This document shows, piece after piece, positions 1 to 8,341 of a DNA stretch of 40,210 bases. A program made the position numbers and the translations under genes. The stretch lies in contig JAFWVV010000071.1 of NCBI GenBank assembly GCA_017518225.1, forward strand, positions 1-40,210, read 5' to 3'. The stretch's first letter is position 1, and every line of letters starts with the position of its first letter. Source of the DNA: Oscillospiraceae bacterium. Its GTDB lineage: Bacteria; Bacillota; Clostridia; Oscillospirales; Oscillospiraceae. The notes beneath the pieces are model-generated. The model saw only the letters and a program-made list of their open reading frames with translations, ran no database searches and was not told where the DNA came from.

Positions 1-90
1 CCGGCTCGGGCTCCGGCTCGGGCTCCGGCTCAGGCTCCGGCTCGGGCTCCGGCTCAGGTTCCGGCTCGGGCTCCGGTTCGGGCTCCGGCT
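1..90. repeat. 6/12-bp tandem repeat coding Pro-Glu
   Basis: Near-perfect repeats of CCGGCTCGGGCT (plus strand) with single-base changes at third codon positions, coding Pro-Glu-Pro-Glu on the minus strand in the C-terminal tail of the VanW-domain protein. The array continues past the left edge, so its length is unknown. Such arrays change length by slippage; a wall-spanning rigid stalk is the likely role. Confidence 0.9.
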
Positions 91-1828
91 TTGGCGTTGT
101 TTCCGGCTTCGGGGTTTCCGTGGGCTTCGGCCACTTGATATCCTCATCGTGGAGGAAATACTCGCTGTAGGCCTCCTGGATTTTTTCGATCAGATTGCCG
201 TTGGCGTCATAGACGTTGCGGATGCTGCCGGCGATCCAACCGATCTGAACCTCCGGGTATTCCTTGTCGTATTTTTTGTCCCACCAGGAGGTAGGAACGA
301 CATAGGTTCCGTCGATGTTGCTGCCCCAGATTTCAAATTTGAGCTCTCTGGTGTCTTTGTTGCAGCTCGCGAGAATTCTAATGGGATAATCCCGATTGTT
401 TTGGAATTTGAAGTCCGGGCCGAGCCAGCTGACGGTGGCGTCCAGACCCTTGGGCAAATAATCGACGGCAAAGTAATGGCAGGTGCGCTCAAGCACCTCG
501 AGGTTGGCGCAGAGCACGGTGTAGTACAGCGTGGAAGAGGCCTGGCAGATGCCGCCGCCGATCTCCTGTACGACCTTGCCGTTATCGTAGGCGGCGGCGT
601 AATCAAAGCCTGCCTCCGCTGTGCGCTGACCGACGGTGCCGTTGAAGGAGAACTCTTCGCCGGGCATCAAAATCAGCCCGTCAAGCTTGTCGGCAACCAG
701 GGCGATGTTGTTGACGCGCCCCATGCCGCCGCCGCAATAGGTGGACTTTTCACCCAAAAGATCGCGAAACAGCAGCTCTTTGAGCGCCTTGGCGCTGATT
801 TCCGGCTCAGGATATTCGATGGGAATCGAGACCATTGCGGCGGCTTCTGCACGCTCCCAGAGCTTTTTCGCCTGCTCCGGATCCATGTGAAAACCGATGA
901 CTTCGGGTATGATTTCATCTTTGTCGCGATCATAATAGGCGTTTTGCGGCTCAACGTTAATTCGTTGGGCGAGCGCCTCGAAGTCCGGAGTGGAGACCGC
1001 TTCGCGCGAGAAGCTGCAGTTGAGTACGCTGTCGCGGCGGAGCAATGCGGCGCGCACCTGCTCAAGCAGAGCGTCGCGGTCGATGCTCATCTGCCCGCCG
1101 CCTTTGAGCATGGTCAGAACCTTCTTTTTCTCGTCGATCTCATAGGCGCCCTCGGCGGTTTTTTCCTCAAAGAGCTGTGCGCCCTCGTCCGTCTTTTCGC
1201 GGACGTAGGTCTCGTTGAGCACGATCTCCCGCGGGGAGACGTCTATCGGATGGGACAGACCGTCGAAATAGGTCAGCAGTGCGTCCAGATCGCTGCCCTC
1301 GTGGCCGTAGGCATAGGCGAGCTCTGCCAGTTGCTCGGGGGTATAACTGGCGCCGGAATCGTAGTAGTCCAGATCAAAGCTGATGCCGGCGGGCAGATTG
1401 ACCGTCAGCGTGCCGCTGTTTGTATCGTCCCAGCCCTCGTCGCGCAGTTTTTGCGCGACCTGCTCACGGCTCAAACCGCCCACGGACAGATCGCCGATGC
1501 GCACGTTCTTAAAGGTAGTTTCGCTTGTCAACAGGCGATGCCCGGCGACGACGGCAGCGATGGCGCCGCCGATCACGAGCAGCAGCAGTGCGCACAGCGT
1601 CACAGCAAAGCCGATTTTTGCGGCACGGCGGCGCTTTTTGGAGCGGCGTTTTTTCTTTTTCTTGCTCGGCGGCCCTTTTTTTCTGACGGGCTTCGGCTCC
1701 GCGCCGCTTTCGTCCGGCAGCTCCGGTTCGACCGGCGCCGACGGCTCGGAAGCTTCGACAGGCGCGGCTACCCCTGCCTCGACGGCGGCAAGGATTTCGT
1801 CTTCTATTTCTCTCGGTTTGTTATCCAC
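1..1828 (-). CDS. VanW-domain membrane protein with Pro-Glu tail (partial, runs off left edge)
   Basis: Read on the minus strand from GTG at 1828, 3 bases after the hemW stop and preceded by GAGGA; open for 609 codons to the window edge. Residues 1-50 are acidic, 50-70 a dense Lys/Arg patch (GPPSKKKKKRRSKKRRR), 72-96 one membrane segment, so the rest should lie outside the cell. A YoaR-type putative peptidoglycan-binding region follows (about 100-330), then a VanW domain (about 364-490) with YCGGGMGRVNN and GGGICQASSTLYY. The tail is (Pro-Glu)n after Thr/Pro/Lys. VanW proteins occur in glycopeptide-resistance clusters, but their biochemical role is unknown; here a cell-wall role is inferred. 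Last visible gene of an htpG-hemW operon. GTG start explains why an ATG search would miss it. Confidence 0.88.
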   Translation of the reverse strand, partial: MDNKPREIEDEILAAVEAGVAAPVEASEPSAPVEPELPDESGAEPKPVRKKGPPSKKKKKRRSKKRRRAAKIGFAVTLCALLLLVIGGAIAAVVAGHRLLTSETTFKNVRIGDLSVGGLSREQVAQKLRDEGWDDTNSGTLTVNLPAGISFDLDYYDSGASYTPEQLAELAYAYGHEGSDLDALLTYFDGLSHPIDVSPREIVLNETYVREKTDEGAQLFEEKTAEGAYEIDEKKKVLTMLKGGGQMSIDRDALLEQVRAALLRRDSVLNCSFSREAVSTPDFEALAQRINVEPQNAYYDRDKDEIIPEVIGFHMDPEQAKKLWERAEAAAMVSIPIEYPEPEISAKALKELLFRDLLGEKSTYCGGGMGRVNNIALVADKLDGLILMPGEEFSFNGTVGQRTAEAGFDYAAAYDNGKVVQEIGGGICQASSTLYYTVLCANLEVLERTCHYFAVDYLPKGLDATVSWLGPDFKFQNNRDYPIRILASCNKDTRELKFEIWGSNIDGTYVVPTSWWDKKYDKEYPEVQIGWIAGSIRNVYDANGNLIEKIQEAYSEYFLHDEDIKWPKPTETPKPETTPKPEPEPEPEPEPEPEPEPEPEPEPEPEPEP

Positions 1829-1831
1829 GGC

Positions 1832-3100
1832 TTATTCCTCACTGATTTTCTTTTTATATAATTCCTCAAACAGCTCTTCCTCGCTCAAGGGAATGCGGAT
1901 CTTTTCCTCGGCCTCGTAAGCCTCGCTCAGCCAGGGGGTGCCCTCGATGCGCCCGCTCGCCTGCGACTCCAGCAAAATGCCGATCAGCGTATTGGAGATC
2001 AAAAAGCCCGGTACGGTAAAGTGCCAGCGCCCGTCCTCCTCGCAGACGGTCCAGCCTTTCTCGCGGAAGGCCTCCAGCGTGCGTTGGATGGGTTTCCAGT
2101 TGCTCTGGCAGCGTACGCGGTATTCCGGCTCGGAGATGCCGCGCGAGGTGCGCATGCCGAGCATGATGTATTCAACTGCACGCTCGAGCGTGTCGATGAC
2201 CTGATACTCGTCGGTGACGCTGAGCTTGCGCTGCACGCCGCTGATGTAGCGGCGCAGATCCTTGAGAAAGCTGTAGCGCAAATTACCGACGCTGGAGTGC
2301 GCGCCCGGCCCAAAGCCCATGTAATCGTCCAGTCGCCAGTATTTCAGGTTGTGCCGGCTTTCAAAGCCGGGGGCGCAAAAGTTGGAGATCTCATATTGCT
2401 GATAGCCGTGCCGATTGAGCATCTCCGCGGCATAGCAGTACATGTCCGCCTGTTCATCCTCGCTCGGCAGGATGGGCGAGTTGCGGTAGGCGGCGTACAT
2501 CGGCGTGTCCGGCTCCAGCTTGAGCGCGTAACAGGAGATGTGTTCGGGGTGCAGCTCCACCACGCGCGCCAGCGATTCAGCCCAGTCGCTCTTGGTTTGG
2601 CTCGGCAGGCCGTAGATCAGATCGACGCTGATGTTGTCGAAGCCCGCGAGGCGCGCATTGTAGACGGTCTGCTGTGCCTGCTGAAAATTGTGGCGGCGGC
2701 CGATCAGCTTCAGCAGGTTGTTGTCCGTTGCCTGTATGCCGATGCTCAGCCGGTTAAAGCCCTCGCCGCGCAACAGGCGCAGGGCGTTGAGGCTGGTGCT
2801 GTCGGGGTTGACCTCCACGGTCACCTCCGCGTCGAGGCGGACGTTGCCGTTGAGCTTGACGGCGTTGAAGATTTCACAGAGGCGGTCGGCGCCGTAAAAG
2901 CTCGGCGTACCGCCGCCGAAGTAAACGCTGTCTACCTCATATTGTTTGATGCTCGGGCCGGATTCATCCAAATGCTCCAGCAGAGCGTCCTGATAGGCGG
3001 GAATCAGACCCTCGCAGCCGGCCAGCGAATAGAAATCGCAGTAGCTGCATTTGCTGGCGCAAAAGGGGATGTGGATATAAATGCCCAGGCGATTTTTCAT
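1832..3100 (-). CDS. hemW: HemW-like radical SAM protein
   Basis: 422 residues, the usual length for HemW (formerly called oxygen-independent coproporphyrinogen oxidase-like). The N-terminus IYIHIPFCASKCSYCDFY carries CxxxCxxC, which binds the radical-SAM [4Fe-4S] cluster; VYFGGGTPSFY and EVNPDS are typical SAM-barrel motifs, and RHNLKYWRLDDYMGFGPGAHS is typical of the HemN/HemW C-terminal part. HemW is thought to be a heme chaperone rather than the oxidase; true HemN has extra N-terminal residues that are absent here. Start ATG with AGAGGAGA 8 bases upstream; 23 bases after htpG, 3 bases before the vanW gene, so one operon. Function by family: high; heme role in this organism: inferred. Confidence 0.9.
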   Translation of the reverse strand: MKNRLGIYIHIPFCASKCSYCDFYSLAGCEGLIPAYQDALLEHLDESGPSIKQYEVDSVYFGGGTPSFYGADRLCEIFNAVKLNGNVRLDAEVTVEVNPDSTSLNALRLLRGEGFNRLSIGIQATDNNLLKLIGRRHNFQQAQQTVYNARLAGFDNISVDLIYGLPSQTKSDWAESLARVVELHPEHISCYALKLEPDTPMYAAYRNSPILPSEDEQADMYCYAAEMLNRHGYQQYEISNFCAPGFESRHNLKYWRLDDYMGFGPGAHSSVGNLRYSFLKDLRRYISGVQRKLSVTDEYQVIDTLERAVEYIMLGMRTSRGISEPEYRVRCQSNWKPIQRTLEAFREKGWTVCEEDGRWHFTVPGFLISNTLIGILLESQASGRIEGTPWLSEAYEAEEKIRIPLSEEELFEELYKKKISEE

Positions 3101-3123
3101 AGGCGATTCTCCTCTTACGGGGC

Positions 3124-5040
3124 TTAAAACAGCTTGGAAACGAGAGAAACAAAGGCGGCGGGGTCTTCGATTTCGCAGCCGGCCATCATCTCGGCGAGGG
3201 CTTCCAGAATTTTGGCAAGCTCGGCAGCTCTGTCGCGCTCGCCCGCATCATAGGCTTTCTTCAGCGCCTCGACGGCGATATGCTCAGCGTTGAGCTCCAG
3301 CACGCGCGTGGCGCGCAGCTTGCGCATCTGCTCGTTGGGGCCATGGCGGAAATACTTTTCCATTTCCAGCGTGATGCCGCCCTCGGTGGTCAGACAGCAG
3401 GGCAGCGCGGCAAGCTTGCGGCTGAGACGCACGGCGCTGACTGTGCCGCCCAGCGATTCCTTGACAAAATCCAGCAGCTCGCGGTTTTCAAGGTCGCGCT
3501 CCTCGGCCGCTTTTTTCTCTTCCTCTGTGTCAAAGCCGAGATCGTCGGTCACGACGTTGCAAAAGCGTTTGCCGTCCTGCTCCTGCAGGTTTTCGAGCAC
3601 TACCTCGTCCAGCGGCCCGGTCAGGTACAGCAGCTCGTAGCCGCGAGAGCGCACCTGCTCGCACTGGGGCAGGCTCATCGCGTGCTTGAGCGTGTCGGAG
3701 CTGGCGTAGTAGATGACCTGCTGGCTGTCCGGCATGGCCTCGACGTATTCCTTGAGGGTGAGCTGCTTGTCCTCCGAGGTATAGAAGAGCAGCAGATCGC
3801 GCAAAAAGTCCTTATAGCGGCCGTATTCGTCGCAGACGCCGGCCTTGATGTGCGTACCGAAGCTGCGCCAGAAGCTCTCGTACTTCGGCCGGTCCTCGCG
3901 CAGCAGCTTTTCCAGCTCGCCTTTGATCTTTTTTTCGAGGCTGCGGCCGATCAGCTTGAGCTGGCGGTCGTGCTGCAGCATCTCGCGAGAGATGTTCAGT
4001 GACAGGTCGGGGGAGTCCACCACGCCCTTGACAAATTCAAAATACTCGTTGACGAGCTTGTCGCAATGCTCCATGATCATCACGCCGTTGGCATAGAGCG
4101 TGATGCCGCTTTTGTGCTCGCCGGTATAGGCCAGCTCGCGCGCCTCGCCCGGCACAAACAGCAGCGCCTTGTAGGACACGTTTCCCTCCGCGCTGACGCG
4201 CAAAAGCGCGCAGGGCTCCTTTTCTTCATGCTGCTTTTCCTTGTACCACTGGATGCAGTCCTCGTCGGAGACCTCGTCTTTGGGACGCTGCCAGATTGGC
4301 ACGCGGGAGTTGATGATCTCATTTTCGATGATCGTGCGATATTCGTATTTGGGCTTGCCCTCGTCGTCGGTCTCGCCGGTCTCCACGCGCTCCTGCCGCT
4401 CCATGTCCATACAAATCGGCCAGCGCACGTAATCGGAGTACTTTTTCACCATGGCCTTGATTTTCCACTTTTCCAGGTAGGAGCCGTAGATCTCCTCCTC
4501 GGTGTCGGCCTTGATGTGCATGATCACGTCCGTGCCGACGCCCTCGCGCTCGACGGGCGTGACGGTGTATCCGTCGGCGCCGCGGCTTTCCCAGCACACG
4601 CCCTGCGCTTCGCCGTATTTTCGGGAAATGACGGTGACGCGGTCGGAGACCATGAAGGCGGAATAAAAGCCGACGCCGAATTGACCGATGATGGAAACGT
4701 CCTCGCCGCCCTGCGCCTTTTCCAGCTCGCCCTTGAACTGATAGGAGCCGCTCTTGGCGATGACGCCGAGATTGGCCTCCGCCTCGGATATGCTCATGCC
4801 GATGCCGTTGTCGCGCACGGTGATGGTGCGCGCAGCCTTGTCCACGAAAATGTCAATGCGGAAATCCTCGCGGTTTAAGCCTACGCCGTCGTCGGTCAGC
4901 GAGAGATAACAAAGCTTGTCGATCGCGTCGGACGCATTGGACAGGATTTCGCGCAGAAAAATCTCCTTGTTGGTGTAAATGGAGTTAATCATCAAATCCA
5001 GCAGCCGTTTGGATTCTGCCTTGAATTGTTTTTTTGCCAT
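3124..5040 (-). CDS. htpG: Molecular chaperone HtpG (Hsp90)
   Basis: 638 residues from the ATG at 5040, giving the normal HtpG N-terminus MAKKQFKAESKRLLDLMINS; GGGAGG lies about 11 bases upstream. An in-frame ATG 75 bases further up would put the start inside the promoter, so it is not used. GHKL ATPase motifs are all visible: EIFLREILSNASDAIDK, DNGIGM, and GQFGVGFYSAFMV. The middle domain has the conserved ISREMLQHD. C-terminal dimerisation region ends at SLVSKLF. Cytosolic ATP-driven dimeric chaperone. First gene of the htpG-hemW-vanW operon, with its own sigma-A-type promoter just upstream. No CIRCE or CtsR site was seen. Confidence 0.96.
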   Translation of the reverse strand: MAKKQFKAESKRLLDLMINSIYTNKEIFLREILSNASDAIDKLCYLSLTDDGVGLNREDFRIDIFVDKAARTITVRDNGIGMSISEAEANLGVIAKSGSYQFKGELEKAQGGEDVSIIGQFGVGFYSAFMVSDRVTVISRKYGEAQGVCWESRGADGYTVTPVEREGVGTDVIMHIKADTEEEIYGSYLEKWKIKAMVKKYSDYVRWPICMDMERQERVETGETDDEGKPKYEYRTIIENEIINSRVPIWQRPKDEVSDEDCIQWYKEKQHEEKEPCALLRVSAEGNVSYKALLFVPGEARELAYTGEHKSGITLYANGVMIMEHCDKLVNEYFEFVKGVVDSPDLSLNISREMLQHDRQLKLIGRSLEKKIKGELEKLLREDRPKYESFWRSFGTHIKAGVCDEYGRYKDFLRDLLLFYTSEDKQLTLKEYVEAMPDSQQVIYYASSDTLKHAMSLPQCEQVRSRGYELLYLTGPLDEVVLENLQEQDGKRFCNVVTDDLGFDTEEEKKAAEERDLENRELLDFVKESLGGTVSAVRLSRKLAALPCCLTTEGGITLEMEKYFRHGPNEQMRKLRATRVLELNAEHIAVEALKKAYDAGERDRAAELAKILEALAEMMAGCEIEDPAAFVSLVSKLF

Positions 5041-5083
5041 GGAACGCTCGGCCTCCCAAAGAACATGATTTACATAACTATAT

Positions 5084-5111
5084 ATTATAACACAAACTTT
5101 TTTTATTTCAA
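5084..5111 (-). promoter_or_regulatory. Sigma-A-type promoter for htpG
   Basis: On the minus strand TTGAAA (5106-5111), 16-base AT-rich spacer, TATAAT (5084-5089); the htpG start is 44 bases downstream of the -10. Confidence 0.8.
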
Positions 5112-5184
5112 CCAATCCGTCAATTTTTGAGATTTTTTCAGAATTATTCAGAATTTTGCGCTAATTCTATTTCCATGAAAAAGG

Positions 5185-5328
5185 AAGGGCGTGTTGCAAA
5201 ATGCGCTTTTGGGGCTAAAGTCACAAAAGAACATCTCAATAAAGTTACTGGGAACCGCCGGTTTTGGCGGTTCCCAGTAACTTTTCTCGCAAATACTTTT
5301 TGAAATATATATTTTGCAACACGCCCTT
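5185..5328. mobile_element. MITE-like nested palindromic element
   Basis: An 18-bp perfect terminal inverted repeat, AAGGGCGTGTTGCAAAAT at 5185-5202 and its complement at 5311-5328, encloses a second perfect 19-bp inverted repeat (5241-5259 and 5266-5284). Total 144 bp, no coding potential, between two unrelated transcription units. This is the shape of a miniature inverted-repeat transposable element or a structured intergenic repeat. No clear target duplication flanks it (AAGG on the left, GACG on the right), so mobility is inferred from structure only. Confidence 0.55.
5241..5284 (-). terminator. Strong hairpin, likely terminator of the OhrR-type gene
   Basis: Perfect 19-bp stem with a 6-base loop (5260-5265), inside the MITE-like element and about 65 bases past the regulator stop at 5349. 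Read leftward, the stem ends in ...AACTTT followed by ATTGAG, so the T-run is partly inside the stem. It may act in both directions. Confidence 0.5.
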
Positions 5329-5348
5329 GACGATAGATACTCTATATT

Positions 5349-5789
5349 TCAGTGCTCGATCCCCTTGAGCAGTTCGCGCAAAAGGCGATACAGGGTCTGC
5401 GTATCTTCCGGAGAAAGTACGATATGCCCGGCCATGATGCCGGGGATGGGGAGCGCACACTCGCGCAGCGCCTGACCGTCATCCGTGACTTCGACCAGCA
5501 GCACACGTTCGTCCGACATGCTCCGGCGGCGGCGAACAAAGCCTTTGGCCTCCAGGCTCTTGAGCACCGGCGTCAGTGTGCCGGAGTCCAGATACAGCTT
5601 TTCGCCAAGCTCTTTGACGCTCAGCTGCCGGTGTTCCCAAAAGCACATCATCGCCAGATACTGTGTATAAGTCAAATTCAACTCATCCAGAAGCGGTCGA
5701 TAGAGCTTGATGGTCTCCTTGGCGGCTACATACAGGGGAAAACAGAGCTGGTTGTCCAGCTTCAATGGATCAAACTTATCCATGTGCAT
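5349..5789 (-). CDS. MarR-family regulator, OhrR type
   Basis: 146 residues. The N-terminal LDNQLCFPLYVAAKETIK and LTYTQYLAMMCFWEH closely follow the OhrR subgroup, and Cys16 sits where OhrR senses organic peroxide with a redox-active cysteine. Winged helix: LSVKELGEKLYLDSGTLTPV (helix-turn-helix) and RRRRSMSDERVLLVEVTDDG (wing). Known OhrR proteins repress ohr, an organic hydroperoxide reductase; no ohr gene lies in this window, so the target is unknown. Start ATG has GGAGG five bases upstream; a second ATG is two codons in. It follows the TSCPD gene by 45 bases, probably on the same transcript. Confidence 0.88.
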   Translation of the reverse strand: MHMDKFDPLKLDNQLCFPLYVAAKETIKLYRPLLDELNLTYTQYLAMMCFWEHRQLSVKELGEKLYLDSGTLTPVLKSLEAKGFVRRRRSMSDERVLLVEVTDDGQALRECALPIPGIMAGHIVLSPEDTQTLYRLLRELLKGIEH

Positions 5790-5834
5790 TCGATCCTCCC
5801 TTTTTTAGGTTGTGTGCCTTGGAGCGGCAGCGGC

Positions 5835-6098
5835 TTACTGCTCCGCCGTCTGGCGCTGATAGGCTTCGCGCACGGCGCGGGCAAGCTGGTCGGCACAGGA
5901 GCTGTCGCGCGGACCGCAGGTGTTGCCGCGCAGCTTTTGTTCAATTTCGTCAACGTGCAGACCCTCGACCAAAATGCCGATGGCCTTCAAATTGCCGTTG
6001 CAGCCGCCGGTAAAACGCACGTCGTGTACGACGTCGCCGTCCAGACGAAAACGGATCTCGGAGGAGCAAACATCCTTGGTTTTGTAACTGTATTCCAT
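5835..6098 (-). CDS. TSCPD-domain protein (TIGR03905-like)
   Basis: 87 residues from ATG at 6098, with AAGGATGG about 8 bases upstream. Whole protein is a TSCPD domain: VRFTGGCNGNLKAIGILVEG, and NTCGPRDSSCADQLARAV near the C-terminus. The same domain is found at the end of adenosylcobalamin-dependent ribonucleotide reductases; free-standing copies like this have no known function. Three or four conserved-looking cysteines (C10/11 region, GGC, TCG, SSC) suggest metal binding, which is inference. A perfect consensus promoter lies upstream, and the OhrR-type regulator follows. Confidence 0.85.
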   Translation of the reverse strand: MEYSYKTKDVCSSEIRFRLDGDVVHDVRFTGGCNGNLKAIGILVEGLHVDEIEQKLRGNTCGPRDSSCADQLARAVREAYQRQTAEQ

Positions 6099-6177
6099 GG
6101 TAATCCATCCTTTCTCCCACGCCGCATAGAAGCGCAGCGGCTGACAGGAACTGTGAAATTCGGTTGCGGGCAATTCG

Positions 6178-6205
6178 ATTATATCGACCCCGGCGGATTT
6201 GTCAA
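6178..6205 (-). promoter_or_regulatory. Promoter for the TSCPD/OhrR-type pair
   Basis: Minus strand TTGACA (6200-6205), 16-base spacer, TATAAT (6178-6183): full consensus at both boxes. About 80 bases upstream of the TSCPD start, back-to-back with the holB promoter. Confidence 0.85.
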
Positions 6206-6248
6206 GTAGAAAGCGGGCAAAAGAGAGAAACGTGAGGAGAATTTCTGG

Positions 6249-6277
6249 TTGACGGAAAGGCGGAAAAAGGGTAAAAT
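6249..6277 (+). promoter_or_regulatory. Promoter for holB-ricT
   Basis: TTGACG (6249-6254), 17-base spacer, TAAAAT (6272-6277), 33 bases before the holB ATG. Confidence 0.8.
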
Positions 6278-6309
6278 AATTTGATTTCACTCGCAAAGGA
6301 GGCGCAGGC

Positions 6310-7110
6310 ATGGCGACAGAGAACAAAAAAGGCGCGCAATCCGTGATCCTGACGGCCTCCGGCGCAGAGGAAGCGCTGCGAGAGGCGCGAATGCTTGCGA
6401 TGACGCTTCTGTGCGAGCGAGGAGGCGAAGCGCCCTGTCGGCTTTGCCCCGCCTGCCGGAAGATCGAGGCGGAGATCCATCCGGATCTTATCATTGTGCG
6501 CCGCGAGAAGAACGACAAGGGGCAGGAGCGCCGCGAGATCACCGTAGATCAGATCCGCGCGATCAGCAAGGACGCCTGGATTATGCCCAATGAGGCTGCA
6601 CGCAAGGTCTATGTAATCCTTGACGCGGACAAAATGAACCTCTCTGCGCAGAATGCCGCGCTGAAGCTGCTGGAGGAACCGCCCAACGGCGCCGTGTTCC
6701 TTCTCTGCGCCGCCAACGCCGCGCTGCTGCTGCCGACCGTGCGCTCGCGCTGCGTGGTACGCCGGGTGGTCGGCGCGGAAAACGCGCCGGACGCCGAGAG
6801 CGGAGAGCGGGCGGAGGTCTTTTTGCGGCTGCTTGCGGCGGGGGATCGTCTGAAGCTGCTGCGCTGGTGTGTCAAGCAGGAGGGGATGGACGGGCGCGAG
6901 GCGCAGTCCTTTTTTGAGGCGCTGCGGGCGCTTTTGGCAGAGCTGCTATGCCTGCGCCGGACGGATATAAAGCTGGACAGACGGCAGCTGTTTCAGATGG
7001 ACGCGCTGTCGGAACGCTGTACGGTCTATTTGCGCGCAAACGTGAGTGTCAAACACATATTTGGACTGCTGGCGGCGGATGCGCCGCTCGGCAGCGGAAA
7101 CAGAGGATAA
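6310..7110 (+). CDS. holB: DNA polymerase III delta-prime-type subunit
   Basis: 266 residues; clamp-loader AAA+ fold. The four-cysteine zinc module is present (Cys35, Cys43, Cys46, Cys49; CRLCPACRKIE), followed by HPDLIIVRRE, ITVDQIRAI, VYVILDADKMNLSAQNAALK, LLEEPPNGAVFLL and the SRC motif in LPTVRSRCVV. The usual P-loop region is replaced by ILTASGAEEALREAR, so ATP is not expected to bind, as is known for delta-prime. Shorter than B. subtilis HolB (about 329), mostly at the C-terminus. AAAGGAGG precedes the ATG. Followed at 4 bases by ricT, the same order as in B. subtilis (holB-yaaT), which supports the call. Confidence 0.88.
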   Translation: MATENKKGAQSVILTASGAEEALREARMLAMTLLCERGGEAPCRLCPACRKIEAEIHPDLIIVRREKNDKGQERREITVDQIRAISKDAWIMPNEAARKVYVILDADKMNLSAQNAALKLLEEPPNGAVFLLCAANAALLLPTVRSRCVVRRVVGAENAPDAESGERAEVFLRLLAAGDRLKLLRWCVKQEGMDGREAQSFFEALRALLAELLCLRRTDIKLDRRQLFQMDALSERCTVYLRANVSVKHIFGLLAADAPLGSGNRG

Positions 7111-7114
7111 AGCA

Positions 7115-8341
7115 TTGATTGAAGTTGTCAGTATTAAATTCAAAAACCGGGGCAAGGCCTATTCCTTTGATCCCCGGGGGCTTCGGGTGAAGGCTGGAGA
7201 CAAGATCGTCGTCGAGACCTCCAAGGGACTGGAGTTGGCCGACTGCAGCCAGGGAAACCACAGCGTAGAGGAGTCTGCGGTGGTGCGTCCCCTGCGCCCG
7301 GTGGTGCGTCTGGCGACGGCGGCGGATTTGCGCGTGGCGGAAATCAACGCCAAGCGCGAGGCCGAGGCCAAGGAAATCTGCCGGGAAAAGATCGCCGAGC
7401 ACGGGCTGGATATGAAGCTGGTGGACGCGGAGTGCAGCTTTGAGGGCAATAAGCTGACCTTTTTCTTCACCTCGGAGGGGCGTGTGGATTTTCGGGAGCT
7501 GGTCAAGGATTTGGCCGGGATCTTCCGTACACGCATCGAGCTTCGACAGATCGGTGTGCGCGATGAGGCCAAGATGCTCGGCGGTATCGCCATCTGCGGA
7601 CGGCCCTACTGCTGCGGGCAGTTTTTGGAGGATTTTGAGCCGGTGAGCACCAAGATGGCCAAGGTGCAGTCGCTCTCGCTTAATCCGGCGAAGATTTCCG
7701 GCAGCTGCGGACGCCTGATGTGCTGCTTGCGTTACGAGCAGGAAGCTTATGAGGATCTGATAAAGAAAGTGCCCAAGCAGGGCGCCTTCGTTGAGACCAA
7801 GGACGGCTACGGCACCGCCGTGCAGGTCAATCTCCTGCGGCAGACGGTCAAGGTGCGGCTGGACGCCGATAACGACGACACGCTGCACCTCTACCAGTCC
7901 CACGAACTGGCTGCCGTCCCCGGCGGGCGTCCGCGCGACGGCGAGGAGCCGCCGCACGTGCTGCACTATGTACCGCAGCCGGAGGAGCCCGAAGAGAAAG
8001 AGGATGAGTGGCGTTTGCCGATTCTTTATGCTTCCGATGCGGAGGAGCCGGAGAGCGAGGGCAAGAGCGAGAAAAAGCGCTCGCACCGTCGCAGAGGGCG
8101 CTCAAAGGGCAAGGCGAATCCGACCGGGGAGGAGACCCCGGCTGCAAAGCAGACGGTTACGCCGGTACAGAAAAAAGAGAGCGGGAAAAAGCCCGGCGGA
8201 AAACCGGAACAGGGCGGCAAGGGCACGGTTACGGTGAAGCCTGTGCGCCAGGAGCCAAACGGTGAAGACGGCGAGGGCAAGAAAAAGGAAAGCCGCCCGC
8301 GCCGCCGTCGCGGCGGAAACAAGCCGAAAGAAGAATCATAA
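7115..8341 (+). CDS. ricT: PSP1-domain protein RicT (YaaT)
   Basis: About 408 residues from a TTG at 7115 (GAGG 8 bases upstream, 4 bases after the holB stop, N-terminus IEVVSIKFKNRGKAYSFDP as in the family). An upstream in-frame ATG at 7046 overlaps holB by 65 bases and adds unrelated residues. Conserved RicT core: HGLDMKLVDAECSFEGNKLT, RIELRQIGVRDEAKMLGGI, CGRPYCCGQFLEDFEPVS and SGSCGRLMCCLRYE; these cysteines hold Fe-S clusters in the B. subtilis RicA-RicF-RicT complex that helps RNase Y mature mRNAs. After about residue 280 comes a low-complexity Lys/Arg/Gly/Glu tail of roughly 120 residues, longer than usual, possibly RNA-binding (inference). Confidence 0.88.
   Translation: MIEVVSIKFKNRGKAYSFDPRGLRVKAGDKIVVETSKGLELADCSQGNHSVEESAVVRPLRPVVRLATAADLRVAEINAKREAEAKEICREKIAEHGLDMKLVDAECSFEGNKLTFFFTSEGRVDFRELVKDLAGIFRTRIELRQIGVRDEAKMLGGIAICGRPYCCGQFLEDFEPVSTKMAKVQSLSLNPAKISGSCGRLMCCLRYEQEAYEDLIKKVPKQGAFVETKDGYGTAVQVNLLRQTVKVRLDADNDDTLHLYQSHELAAVPGGRPRDGEEPPHVLHYVPQPEEPEEKEDEWRLPILYASDAEEPESEGKSEKKRSHRRRGRSKGKANPTGEETPAAKQTVTPVQKKESGKKPGGKPEQGGKGTVTVKPVRQEPNGEDGEGKKKESRPRRRRGGNKPKEES

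Noticed and set aside
1-90. Short tandem repeats taken as a CRISPR array
   Set aside because: The units are contiguous 6/12-bp coding repeats with no spacers.
149-1861. 570-codon open frame on the plus strand
   Set aside because: Antisense of the VanW-domain gene, which has a GTG start and clear VanW motifs.
5245-5460. 71-codon minus-strand frame across the nested palindrome
   Set aside because: Begins inside the OhrR-type gene in a different frame and reads through the palindrome; not a gene.
7046-7114. Upstream ATG start for ricT
   Set aside because: Overlaps holB by 65 bases and adds residues without family match; TTG at 7115 has a proper GAGG.
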